Shown piece after piece: positions 12,802 to 19,497 of a stretch of 19,497 nt of DNA. The DNA comes from JBCCEV01 sp039030125 (GTDB lineage: Bacteria; Pseudomonadota; Gammaproteobacteria; Ga0077536). Positions within the stretch are counted from its first letter, which is position 1. Each line of letters opens with the position of its first letter. Location: positions 1-19,497 of the forward strand of contig JBCCEV010000079.1 in assembly GCA_039030125.1 (NCBI GenBank). The letters are read 5' to 3'. The notes beneath the pieces were generated by a model, which did not search any database, was not told where the DNA came from, and saw nothing but the letters and a program-made list of their open reading frames with translations. The position numbers and the translations under genes were made by a program.

Positions 12802-14273
12802 ACGAAGCTGCCAGTTATCTTTGGGCGCTGGGATGGTTTATCGCGATTGTCGCGTTATTTGCCGGCGCGATGAGTTTGCCAATCGCTACAATACGATCGC
12901 GTTTGGCTTTCGAATCTCTGCTGCTGGTTTTGACATTTGGGGCCGGCGCGCTCGCGTATCGTGCTTTGGTGACCCACGATGTCCGATTTGATACCACCGA
13001 AAGCCATCGATTCACGCCGCCGGCGGCGGCGGTCGCCATCATTAGAGATCTTATGGCGCCGCTTAAGATCAGCTACTTCTATCAAGCAGAGCACCCCGCC
13101 GCGTTGACGCTGATAGATCAACTTCGTGTCCTCGATCGGTCAAGCGAGTTCCTGGAGGTGGATTTGATCGATCCCGACCGTGAGCTCGCGCGCGCGCGGG
13201 CGGCCGGCATGCGTTTTCAAAACGCGGCGGTGATCAAATCCGGTGAACGAGAAATCCTGATCCGATCAGCCCATATTACCGATATCGCGGTGGGCGTGCA
13301 GCGCGCGACCGGCCAGGTGAGTTCGATCATTTGTTTCCTTACTGGTCATGGACAACCGGATCTGTACGACGATGAATTTCATACCCACCTCGAATCGGCC
13401 TCCGATCATTCGCATGGCGCCGTGGACTCGGCGCTAATCAAAGGTGCGGGCCACGGGATCGGCCACTGGCGGCGCGCGCTTTTGGGAATGGGGTATGAGG
13501 TTGAAGAGTTACTCTTAAGCGGGCGCGATCGGGTCCCGTCTCGTTGCAATGCAGTTGTTGATGCGGCGCCGCGCACGCGGAAAAGCGACGCCGAGGTCGG
13601 TGCGTTGCTGGCTTACTTGGAGCACGGGGGGGCGGCACTATTCCTCTATGAACTCGATGCGCGCGATTCGCCGCTGGTTGATCAGTATTTGTGGCGCCTT
13701 GGGGTCGAAGTCACTGAGGGCATGGTGCTCGATGCTAAATTTCACCAAGCCGAAGACTCCTCGCTCATTGCAGTGCCTAGACCGGCCAAACATGAGGCCA
13801 CTCGGGATGTAGCCCTGACCTATCTGGCTGGGGCTAGAGCGCTCAGAATCTCGAAGCCTGTGCGGGGACCAGCCTTTGCTCCTTATCCGCTGTTGGTTTC
13901 CAGTGATGCGAGTGAGGTCGTAACGCCGCATTCCGATCACCGGCATTCAGCGCAAGCCGAGGGTGCGCAAACGCTTGCGGTCGCAATCGAAACGGCGTCG
14001 AAGGCACGTTTGATTGTCGTTGGAGACGCAGACTTTGTGACCAATTCTTTTTTTCCGTATGCCTCGAATCATGAATTGGCGCGCGCTTTTGTGCGCTGGC
14101 TGCTTAAAGATGAACAACTTCACAATATTGAGCGCCATATCGCCGCGCCAGAGCAAATATTGTTGACGAGTCAACAGGTGAAGCTCATGTACGTTTCTTT
14201 GGTGTTCGCCGTACCGGCCTTGGCATTGATGGCCGGTGGTGCCGCCAACTGGCGTCGCTGGCGGGGACGGTAA
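12798..14273 (+). CDS. GldG-like ABC transporter auxiliary protein with His-rich insert
   Basis: A 491-residue protein of the ABC-transporter auxiliary (GldG, PF09822-type) family. It has two N-terminal helices (about 6-25, 38-58), a large soluble region, and a C-terminal helix (about 464-483) ending in RRWRGR. Family motifs include DTTESHRFTPP, VDLIDPDRE and the FLTGHGQPDL turn (180-189). The region after this turn is unusual: histidines at 184, 195, 197, 204, 206, 219 and 223, with several Asp/Glu, and a second patch TPHSDHRHS (376-384). Such clusters suggest metal binding, which is not a standard property of GldG. The TTG start is supported by its TTGA overlap with the permease stop and by the first helix beginning there. 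Four nt separate it from the DUF4340-like gene. Confidence 0.88.
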   Translation: MNEAASYLWALGWFIAIVALFAGAMSLPIATIRSRLAFESLLLVLTFGAGALAYRALVTHDVRFDTTESHRFTPPAAAVAIIRDLMAPLKISYFYQAEHPAALTLIDQLRVLDRSSEFLEVDLIDPDRELARARAAGMRFQNAAVIKSGEREILIRSAHITDIAVGVQRATGQVSSIICFLTGHGQPDLYDDEFHTHLESASDHSHGAVDSALIKGAGHGIGHWRRALLGMGYEVEELLLSGRDRVPSRCNAVVDAAPRTRKSDAEVGALLAYLEHGGAALFLYELDARDSPLVDQYLWRLGVEVTEGMVLDAKFHQAEDSSLIAVPRPAKHEATRDVALTYLAGARALRISKPVRGPAFAPYPLLVSSDASEVVTPHSDHRHSAQAEGAQTLAVAIETASKARLIVVGDADFVTNSFFPYASNHELARAFVRWLLKDEQLHNIERHIAAPEQILLTSQQVKLMYVSLVFAVPALALMAGGAANWRRWRGR

Positions 14274-14277
14274 AAGT

Positions 14278-14796
14278 ATGAAACGTGCGTTAACGATAGT
14301 TTTTGCGTTCGGTTTTTTGATGGTGATGTGGTGGGCCGGCGAGCAACCCAAAAGAGGTCAGCGCATCGAAGCGCAAGCCGCCGGGATACTAGAAGTACCG
14401 ATCGGTGTGCTGACGCGTATCGCAGTTAAACATCATGCGCGCCACCATGAGTTGGTCTTCAGTGATGGCAGTTGGATGCTGCCTGACCGCCACGAAGCGG
14501 CAGGGAAAGAGCTTCTTGGCACCGCTTTACAGTTCCTGAATACGGCCAACCCCGTTCGTCGAATTGCTAATGCTTCGCTCACGCGAGCAAGTATTGATGA
14601 GATGCGTTTTTTAGAAACCGATCTCTCCATTGAGCTTGGGTATAACCACCACGATAAGATCCTCATCGAGATCGGGGGCCAGAATCTCGATGGCGCTTTA
14701 ACCTACGTGCGCACCTGGCCTTCCGGTGATGTCTATCTGTTGCCGGAGTTTTTTATCGATCAATGGCAGGCCGTGGTCGCCCACCTGCCCGAGTAA
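14278..14796 (+). CDS. DUF4340-like membrane-anchored protein
   Basis: A 172-residue protein with one N-terminal membrane anchor (ALTIVFAFGFLMVMWWAG, about 4-21) and a soluble part that resembles the DUF4340 beta-repeat found next to GldG genes (TRIAVKHH, WMLPDR, LGYNHHDKILIEIGGQ, YVRTWPSGDVYLLPEFF). It is shorter than many DUF4340 proteins and seems to hold a single repeat unit. It contains HHARHH at 52-57, echoing the His-rich GldG-like partner. The ATG at 14278, 4 nt after the preceding stop, is chosen over an upstream in-frame start inside the previous gene. It closes the ABC operon. Probable role: periplasmic part of the exporter. Confidence 0.72.
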   Translation: MKRALTIVFAFGFLMVMWWAGEQPKRGQRIEAQAAGILEVPIGVLTRIAVKHHARHHELVFSDGSWMLPDRHEAAGKELLGTALQFLNTANPVRRIANASLTRASIDEMRFLETDLSIELGYNHHDKILIEIGGQNLDGALTYVRTWPSGDVYLLPEFFIDQWQAVVAHLPE

Positions 14797-14906
14797 GTCT
14801 TGTAAATCCGTGGCCTACGGACGAGTGCGAGAGCAGCTTGTGAACACGGTCAGGGCTTGCGTTTGCCGCCAAGGCCCATTCGCGATGGTTCATTTCCTCG
14901 TCAATG

Positions 14907-14918
14907 CTGCACGTGCAG
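14907..14918. promoter_or_regulatory. perfect 12-bp palindrome upstream of the amidohydrolase
   Basis: CTGCACGTGCAG lies 64 nt before the amidohydrolase start. Its half-sites equal those of the dyad at 557-569 (CTGCAC / GTGCA), but without the central base. It could be an operator. No convincing -35/-10 pair was found around it; TACTAA at 14941-14946 is the best -10-like sequence. Confidence 0.3.
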
Positions 14919-14982
14919 TAATGACCGCTGCCCGAAGGTGTACTAAGTTTTCACTAGGGAATCGGGGAGAGGGGCTTCGCCC

Positions 14983-16755
14983 ATGGCGACTTTTGAGAAA
15001 GTAATCAAGAACGGGACGATCGTTGAGGGTACTGGGCTACCTCGTTTCAAGGGCGACATTGCAATCAACAACGGACGTATCGCAAAAATCGGAAAAATTG
15101 ACAGTTCGCTTGCCCGGGAGGTGATCGATGCCGAAGGGCTCATCGTTGCCCCCGGGTTTGTCGACTTACACACGCACTACGACGCGCAGATTCACTGGGA
15201 TCCCTATTGCACCATCTCGGGCTGGCACGGTGTTACGTCGGTTGCGATCGGCAATTGCGGGTTCGGCTTTGCGCCGGCCCGCGAGGAGAATCGCGAACGT
15301 CTGTTAAAGATGATGACGCGCACCGAGCAGATCCCTTATGAATCCATGATCGAGGGCATGGGACTCGATTGGGACTGGGAGAGTCTGCCGCAATGGATGG
15401 ACCACCTCGATAGCATCCCTAAAGGTGTGAACCTGCTGAGCTATGTACCGCTCAATCCGCTGTTGGTCTATGTGATGGGGTTAGAAGGCGCGAAAGCGGG
15501 ACGTCAGGCTACGGCCGACGAACTCGGCGAGATGAAGCGACTGATCGCCGAGGCCATGGATGCCGGGATGATGGGTTTCAGCGCCCAACGCTTTGGCAAG
15601 CATTCGGTTCAGGCAGATTACGACGGTACGCCGATGCCTACCGATGTGATGCCGGACGAAACCCTGCTCGCGTTCAGCGAATTGCTTGCCGAGCGCGGTG
15701 AAGGTTTTATCCAAATCTTGAACGCGACAAACGGTGAGCCTCTGAAGTCAAAATCGACTGATGACATTGATTTTGTTGAAGAGGTCGCAAGACGCTCAGG
15801 GCGCCCGATCCTTTATAACGCGCTCATTGCGCTCGACGATGAAGGTTTTGAAGACATCCATCGGCAGTCGTTGGCGTGGATCGATTCCTGCTTTGAACGC
15901 GGCCTGCAGATCTACGGCCAATCGGTAACCGTGCGTGCGCCATTTCAATTCACTCTTGAGCATTGGAATCTTTACGATTCGAGCCCCGCGTGGAATTTCG
16001 CAACTCAGGGGACGCGGGAAGAGAAACTTCAAAAGCTTGCCGATCCCGAGATCCGTCGTCAGATGATCGAAGAAGAGGAAATGCTCGTGACCACCGGAGT
16101 CGGTGGCACCATCGAAAACCTTACGGTGCAGGAAACCCCCGGTCACCCGGAGCTTGAGCAATATGTCGGTCGTAAGATCGGCGACATCGCCAAGGAAGTC
16201 GGTAAGCATCCGGTCGAGGCGATGTTGGACATTGGCGTAGCCGGTGAGCTCAAGGTCCTCTATCGCACAGAGGATATTGGCAGCACCGACCCGAGGAAAG
16301 TCGGCGAGTTGATCAGAAATCAACACGTAATGCCTGGGATCTCCGACGGCGGCGCCCATACCAAGTTTTTTACCGGCGGCTCGTTCACGACGGATCTCCT
16401 CACTTGGCTAGTGCGCGATACCGCTGAGTTAACGCTCGAACAGGCTCACTACCGGTTGAGCTATTTACCCGCGCAGGCGGCCGGTTTTACGGATCGCGGA
16501 TTCCTTCGTGAAGGCGCCCCAGCCGACATTGTGGTTTATGACCTGCAGAATCTAAGACGAACGCCAGAAATCGACTATGAAGTGGCGTTTGATTTTCCGG
16601 CAGATCAATGGCGCCGGATCCAGCGGGCGGAAGGTTATCGATGGATCATAGTCAACGGCGAGGTCACCTTTAAGGATGGCCAATGCACCAATAGAACACC
16701 AGGGCGTTTATTGCGATTGAATCGCTGGGCGGAGCGCTCGACCAAAGCCGCCTAG
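14983..16755 (+). CDS. D-aminoacylase-type amidohydrolase
   Basis: A 590-residue amidohydrolase-superfamily enzyme of the N-acyl-D-amino-acid deacylase group. It has the metal-binding HTHYDAQ (63-69), then TSVAIGNCGFGFAP with the zinc-ligand Cys at 92, and SDGGAH (454-459) holding the catalytic Asp at 455. The beta-sandwich ends (DIAINNGRIAKIGKI and ADIVVYDLQNLRR...IVNGEVTFKDGQ) fold around the barrel. Known relatives remove acyl groups from D-amino acids, but many members of this subgroup have unknown cyclic amide or ester substrates. The start ATG is supported by GGAGAGGGG about 8 nt upstream. It is followed by a long hairpin and then the extradiol dioxygenase on the same strand. Confidence 0.92.
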   Translation: MATFEKVIKNGTIVEGTGLPRFKGDIAINNGRIAKIGKIDSSLAREVIDAEGLIVAPGFVDLHTHYDAQIHWDPYCTISGWHGVTSVAIGNCGFGFAPAREENRERLLKMMTRTEQIPYESMIEGMGLDWDWESLPQWMDHLDSIPKGVNLLSYVPLNPLLVYVMGLEGAKAGRQATADELGEMKRLIAEAMDAGMMGFSAQRFGKHSVQADYDGTPMPTDVMPDETLLAFSELLAERGEGFIQILNATNGEPLKSKSTDDIDFVEEVARRSGRPILYNALIALDDEGFEDIHRQSLAWIDSCFERGLQIYGQSVTVRAPFQFTLEHWNLYDSSPAWNFATQGTREEKLQKLADPEIRRQMIEEEEMLVTTGVGGTIENLTVQETPGHPELEQYVGRKIGDIAKEVGKHPVEAMLDIGVAGELKVLYRTEDIGSTDPRKVGELIRNQHVMPGISDGGAHTKFFTGGSFTTDLLTWLVRDTAELTLEQAHYRLSYLPAQAAGFTDRGFLREGAPADIVVYDLQNLRRTPEIDYEVAFDFPADQWRRIQRAEGYRWIIVNGEVTFKDGQCTNRTPGRLLRLNRWAERSTKAA

Positions 16756-16764
16756 CATGGTGAT

Positions 16765-16803
16765 ATCGGCGTCGGGCGGACAGGATTTCCGCCCGGCGTC
16801 GAT
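16765..16803 (+). other. 16-bp hairpin between amidohydrolase and dioxygenase genes
   Basis: Bases 16765-16780 pair with 16788-16803 over 16 positions, including two G-U pairs, around a 7-nt loop (CAGGATT). It starts 10 nt after the amidohydrolase stop. There is no T-run after it (CGCGACATC), so it is not a standard intrinsic terminator. It may stabilise the upstream mRNA end, attenuate read-through or be a processing site. Confidence 0.7.
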
Positions 16804-16871
16804 CGCGACATCTTGCTCAATGGGGGGAGCCCTGGGCATCATTGTCCGGGGAGTTTCAAACGGTTTTATTG

Positions 16872-17807
16872 ATGCCCGTCCAGGCAATCTTTTCGTCGCA
16901 CACGCCGCTAATGGATTTTCACGATCCCGATCCCGGAGTCCGGGATGCGGTTGAACGGTGTTTCGCCGAACTTCGAGGTGCGGTAGCGGCCTTCAACCCT
17001 GAACGGGTCATCGTAATGGGTCCGGATCACTTCAACGGTTTTTTTTATCGCGTGATGCCGAGCTTTTGCGTAGGCGCGGCCGCCACGTCGGTCGGTGATT
17101 GGGCGACGCCGAGCGGTGCGCTGAATGTCGATGTCTCTCTGGCCGAGCGTTGTGTATCTTCGATGCATCGGGGTGGGGTCGACGTCGCTATTTCTTACGA
17201 TATGGACGTCGATCACGGTATTTCTCAAATCATCAACCAGCTTTTTGAATGGCAGCAGATGCCGACTGTATTGCCGGTCTTCATTAATTGCGCGGCGCCC
17301 CCACGGCCTCCAATCGCGCGCGTTGTTCGTTTCGGACAACGCCTGGGTGAGTTCGTAGACGAACTTGGCGGGCGTACTTTGATGATCGCCTCGGGTGGCT
17401 TGTCGCACGATCCGCCGCTTCCGCAGCTCGCTGATGCTTCGCCGCCGGTGCGAGATCGTTTGGTTCAAGGCGGCACGCTCAATCCCGAAGCGCGGCAGGC
17501 CCGGCAACAACGGGTATTGGACGATGCTGCTAACCAGGCGCAGGGTATCAGCGATCGGCTGCCCCTCAATCCCGAATGGGATCAAAAATTTTTACAAAGG
17601 CTTGCGTCGTTTGATTTTGCTGACATTGGTGAAATGACCGATGAGACAATTACCCGTGAAGGGGGCTGCGGTGGTCATGAGATCAGGTCGTGGATCGCGG
17701 TCGCCGCAGCTTCGCAAGCCGCTGGGGTCGCAAAGTTGGAACAACTGTACTATCGCGCGATCCCACAATGGGTGGCGGGCTTTGGGATCATGCGCAGCGA
17801 AGCTTGA
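16872..17807 (+). CDS. mhpB: extradiol ring-cleavage dioxygenase, MhpB-like (LigB superfamily)
   Basis: At 311 residues it aligns without large gaps to my recollection of E. coli MhpB (314 residues), the 3-(2,3-dihydroxyphenyl)propionate 1,2-dioxygenase. Shared segments are SHTPL (9-13), PDHFNGFFYRVMPSFC (51-66), the active-site VDHG with H115, SGGLSH with H179, LNPEWD, and the closing YYRAIPQWVAGFG. H115 and H179 fall at the same numbers as the functional histidines of MhpB. The enzyme opens a catechol-type ring next to the two hydroxyls using Fe(II) and O2. No other mhp genes are visible, so the substrate may differ. ATG 16872 is chosen from the family N-terminus; an in-frame TTG at 16842 would add ten residues, and neither has a good Shine-Dalgarno. 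Confidence 0.92.
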   Translation: MPVQAIFSSHTPLMDFHDPDPGVRDAVERCFAELRGAVAAFNPERVIVMGPDHFNGFFYRVMPSFCVGAAATSVGDWATPSGALNVDVSLAERCVSSMHRGGVDVAISYDMDVDHGISQIINQLFEWQQMPTVLPVFINCAAPPRPPIARVVRFGQRLGEFVDELGGRTLMIASGGLSHDPPLPQLADASPPVRDRLVQGGTLNPEARQARQQRVLDDAANQAQGISDRLPLNPEWDQKFLQRLASFDFADIGEMTDETITREGGCGGHEIRSWIAVAAASQAAGVAKLEQLYYRAIPQWVAGFGIMRSEA

Positions 17808-17846
17808 TTGTGGGGTAGCTGTTAAAGAACCGCGTAAATCTGCAGG

Positions 17847-17871
17847 GCGGTTGTAAACCTTCAGCAACCGC
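17847..17871 (+). terminator. weak hairpin after the dioxygenase gene
   Basis: GCGGTTG (17847-17853) pairs with CAACCGC (17865-17871) around an 11-nt loop, 40 nt after the dioxygenase stop. Only a short TTT follows at 17878-17880. It could be a poor terminator between the dioxygenase and the last gene. Confidence 0.25.
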
Positions 17872-18036
17872 ATAGCCTTTCTGATGACCTTGGTGCTGGG
17901 AAAGGCCTCGGCGGCGCGGGTTAATCATCGCCAAATTCTTCATCTTGGCAACCCAATACAATCGAAAATTTCTAGGCCCTGGCCGTCTGTTCGCGATAAT
18001 CTCACGGCTAGCTTAAATCTTGACGAGGGGATTGCC

Positions 18037-19497
18037 ATGGGTGGGGTAGTTGTTGAAGAGCGACGTGTGGTTGTCATTGGCGCGGGTTCTTCCGGGTTGT
18101 GTATGGCAATCAATCTTAAGAAAGCCGGACACGACGACATTCTGATCTTAGAAAAAGCATCTGGTCTGGGTGGCACTTGGTGGCATAACTCTTATCCGGG
18201 CGCTGAGTGCGACGTGCAATCCCACCTTTACTCGTTTTCATTCGAGCAAAAAAACGATTGGTCGCAGCCGTTTGCCGGCCAGGCCGAAATTCTCGACTAC
18301 CTGAATCACTGCGCCGATAAGTACGATGTGCGACCTCATATTCGCTTCGAAACAGAGGTCGCCGCGGCGAATTGGAACGAGGCCTCGGGGCGATGGCTCG
18401 TGGAAACGACCGAAGGCGATGTCATTAGTGCCCAGATCTTGATCAGCGCTTTGGGCATGTTCAACAACATTGTGATGCCGGAAATCGCGGGCATGGGCGA
18501 CTTCGAAGGGACGACGTTTCACTCCGCACGTTGGAACCATGATCACGATCTTAGCGGCGAGCGCGTAGGGGTGATTGGGATCGCGGCAAGTGCCATTCAG
18601 TTTGTGCCGCAAGTCGCACCGCTCGTGGGTGAATTATTTCTCTATCAGCGCACGGCCAATTGGGTAGTCCCTAAGGGCAACACCCCCTACACCCAAGCGC
18701 AACTCGACGAGTTCCTAAAGAATCCGCAGTTAGTCACTGACAATCGCGAGGAGATCTACCGCACTTGGAATCAGCTTTGCACTTTTCAAGACAAGGCGCT
18801 GATGGCAGAGATTGAAAAATCAGGCCTTGAGCGGATCGCCGAGGTGCAAGACCCGAAAACCCGTGAACGGCTTACCCCAAATCACCCATTCGGTTGTCGC
18901 CGGCCGTTGTTTTCGGACATCTATTATCCGGTGTTCAACCGTGACAACGTCGAGTTGCTCGACGGCAACATCGAGCGGGTCACAAAGAATTCGATCATTA
19001 ATCGAGACGGTGAGGAACGCCAAGTCGACACCATCATTTATTCGACGGGGTTTGAGACAACCACCTATTTGTCAGCGATTGATGTGAGAGGGCGTGAAGG
19101 TCAACGTCTTGCCGATGCTTGGCAGGATGGAGCCCAGGCTTACTACGGCGTGGTGACCGCAGGCTTCCCGAACCTGTTCATGCTCTACGGGCCGAACACG
19201 AATCAGGGATCGATCCTCTACATGATCGAGCGCGAGGTGGAATACGTCATGCGCCAGATCGAACGTATGGATGAGGAGAACCTGGCTTGGATCGATGTGC
19301 GTCCCGAGGTGATGTCGTCGTTTAACGAACGCCTACAAGAAAACGTTAAGTGTATTGACGTTTGGCAAGCCGCTTGCGGTGGCGATTTCTACTACCGCTC
19401 CAAGTCGGGCCGCTTCGTGACCAATTGGCCCGCCACCATGGACGACTACACGGAGCAGACGCGCAAAGCGGCGCGCGCCGACGACTACGAGGTTAGC
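18037..19497 (+). CDS. second Baeyer-Villiger-type flavin monooxygenase (3'-partial)
   Basis: The reading frame stays open to the window end, giving 487 residues. Visible motifs: GAGSSG (15-20) for FAD, GGTWWHNSYPG (45-55), the Baeyer-Villiger fingerprint FEGTTFHSARW (156-166), the NADPH-site GIAASA (181-186) in which the usual middle Gly is Ala, and STGFE (336-340). It clearly differs from the protein at 3061-4662 and is not a recent copy. The start is supported by GAGGGG (7 nt before ATG); an in-frame ATG at 17884 would add 51 unconserved residues and lacks a Shine-Dalgarno. GATAAT at 17995-18000 is a possible -10 without a good -35. Its place after the extradiol dioxygenase fits an oxidative catabolic group, but the substrate is unknown. 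Confidence 0.93.
   Translation, partial: MGGVVVEERRVVVIGAGSSGLCMAINLKKAGHDDILILEKASGLGGTWWHNSYPGAECDVQSHLYSFSFEQKNDWSQPFAGQAEILDYLNHCADKYDVRPHIRFETEVAAANWNEASGRWLVETTEGDVISAQILISALGMFNNIVMPEIAGMGDFEGTTFHSARWNHDHDLSGERVGVIGIAASAIQFVPQVAPLVGELFLYQRTANWVVPKGNTPYTQAQLDEFLKNPQLVTDNREEIYRTWNQLCTFQDKALMAEIEKSGLERIAEVQDPKTRERLTPNHPFGCRRPLFSDIYYPVFNRDNVELLDGNIERVTKNSIINRDGEERQVDTIIYSTGFETTTYLSAIDVRGREGQRLADAWQDGAQAYYGVVTAGFPNLFMLYGPNTNQGSILYMIEREVEYVMRQIERMDEENLAWIDVRPEVMSSFNERLQENVKCIDVWQAACGGDFYYRSKSGRFVTNWPATMDDYTEQTRKAARADDYEVS

Noticed and set aside
17884..18036. 51-residue N-terminal extension of the last monooxygenase
   Set aside because: No Shine-Dalgarno at ATG 17884, the added residues are unlike the family, and GAGGGG directly precedes ATG 18037.

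Overview
The window looks like a chromosomal segment of a free-living Gram-negative proteobacterium, most likely a gammaproteobacterium. The evidence is a full-length YgiQ radical SAM protein, a DUF2145 protein paired with a small exported protein, several exported proteins with classical signal peptides, and Shine-Dalgarno-led genes of moderate GC. The mix of oxidative genes (AlkB-type hydroxylase, two Baeyer-Villiger-type flavoproteins, extradiol dioxygenase, D-aminoacylase-type amidohydrolase) fits the uncultured marine, hydrocarbon- or sterol-degrading gammaproteobacteria. The taxonomic assignment is an inference. No tRNA, rRNA, CRISPR array, insertion sequence or integrase was seen.

Region 1 (1-3060): a DCC-family thiol-disulfide protein and an exported fasciclin-domain protein lie on the plus strand. 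A PPOX-fold flavoprotein, an SDR and a 29-residue single-pass membrane protein (too short for usual gene callers) lie on the minus strand. Two unusual regulatory signals sit here. Three related 13-bp dyads (about TTGCACNGTGCAA) lie in front of the DCC and fasciclin genes. A matching pair of promoters (TGATCTAG-N14-CGTA) lies upstream of the fasciclin gene and, on the other strand, upstream of the 29-residue protein. The second motif resembles promoters of ChrR-type (ECF11) sigma factors, so the region may be part of a photo-oxidative or light-stress regulon.

Region 2 (3061-5885, minus): an AlkB-type membrane di-iron hydroxylase followed 50 nt later by a Baeyer-Villiger-type FAD monooxygenase, a likely two-gene oxidation operon. 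The AlkB keeps all nine expected histidines but departs from the usual motif around the second box.

Region 3 (5977-9966, plus): ygiQ; a structured intergenic region; a six-TM membrane protein; a small exported protein; and a DUF2145 protein with His and Cys placed as in permuted NlpC/P60 folds.

Region 4 (9967-10435): a decayed, frameshifted N-terminal piece of a luciferase-like (LLM) flavin monooxygenase on the minus strand, then a candidate promoter for the next gene.

Region 5 (10436-14796, plus): an exported metallo-beta-lactamase-fold hydrolase of the lactonase type, then a tightly overlapping four-gene GldA/GldF/GldG/DUF4340-type ABC export operon. The GldG-like and DUF4340-like proteins carry unusual histidine clusters.

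Region 6 (14983-19497, plus): a D-aminoacylase-type amidohydrolase, a 16-bp hairpin, an MhpB-like extradiol dioxygenase, and a second Baeyer-Villiger-type monooxygenase cut off by the window end.
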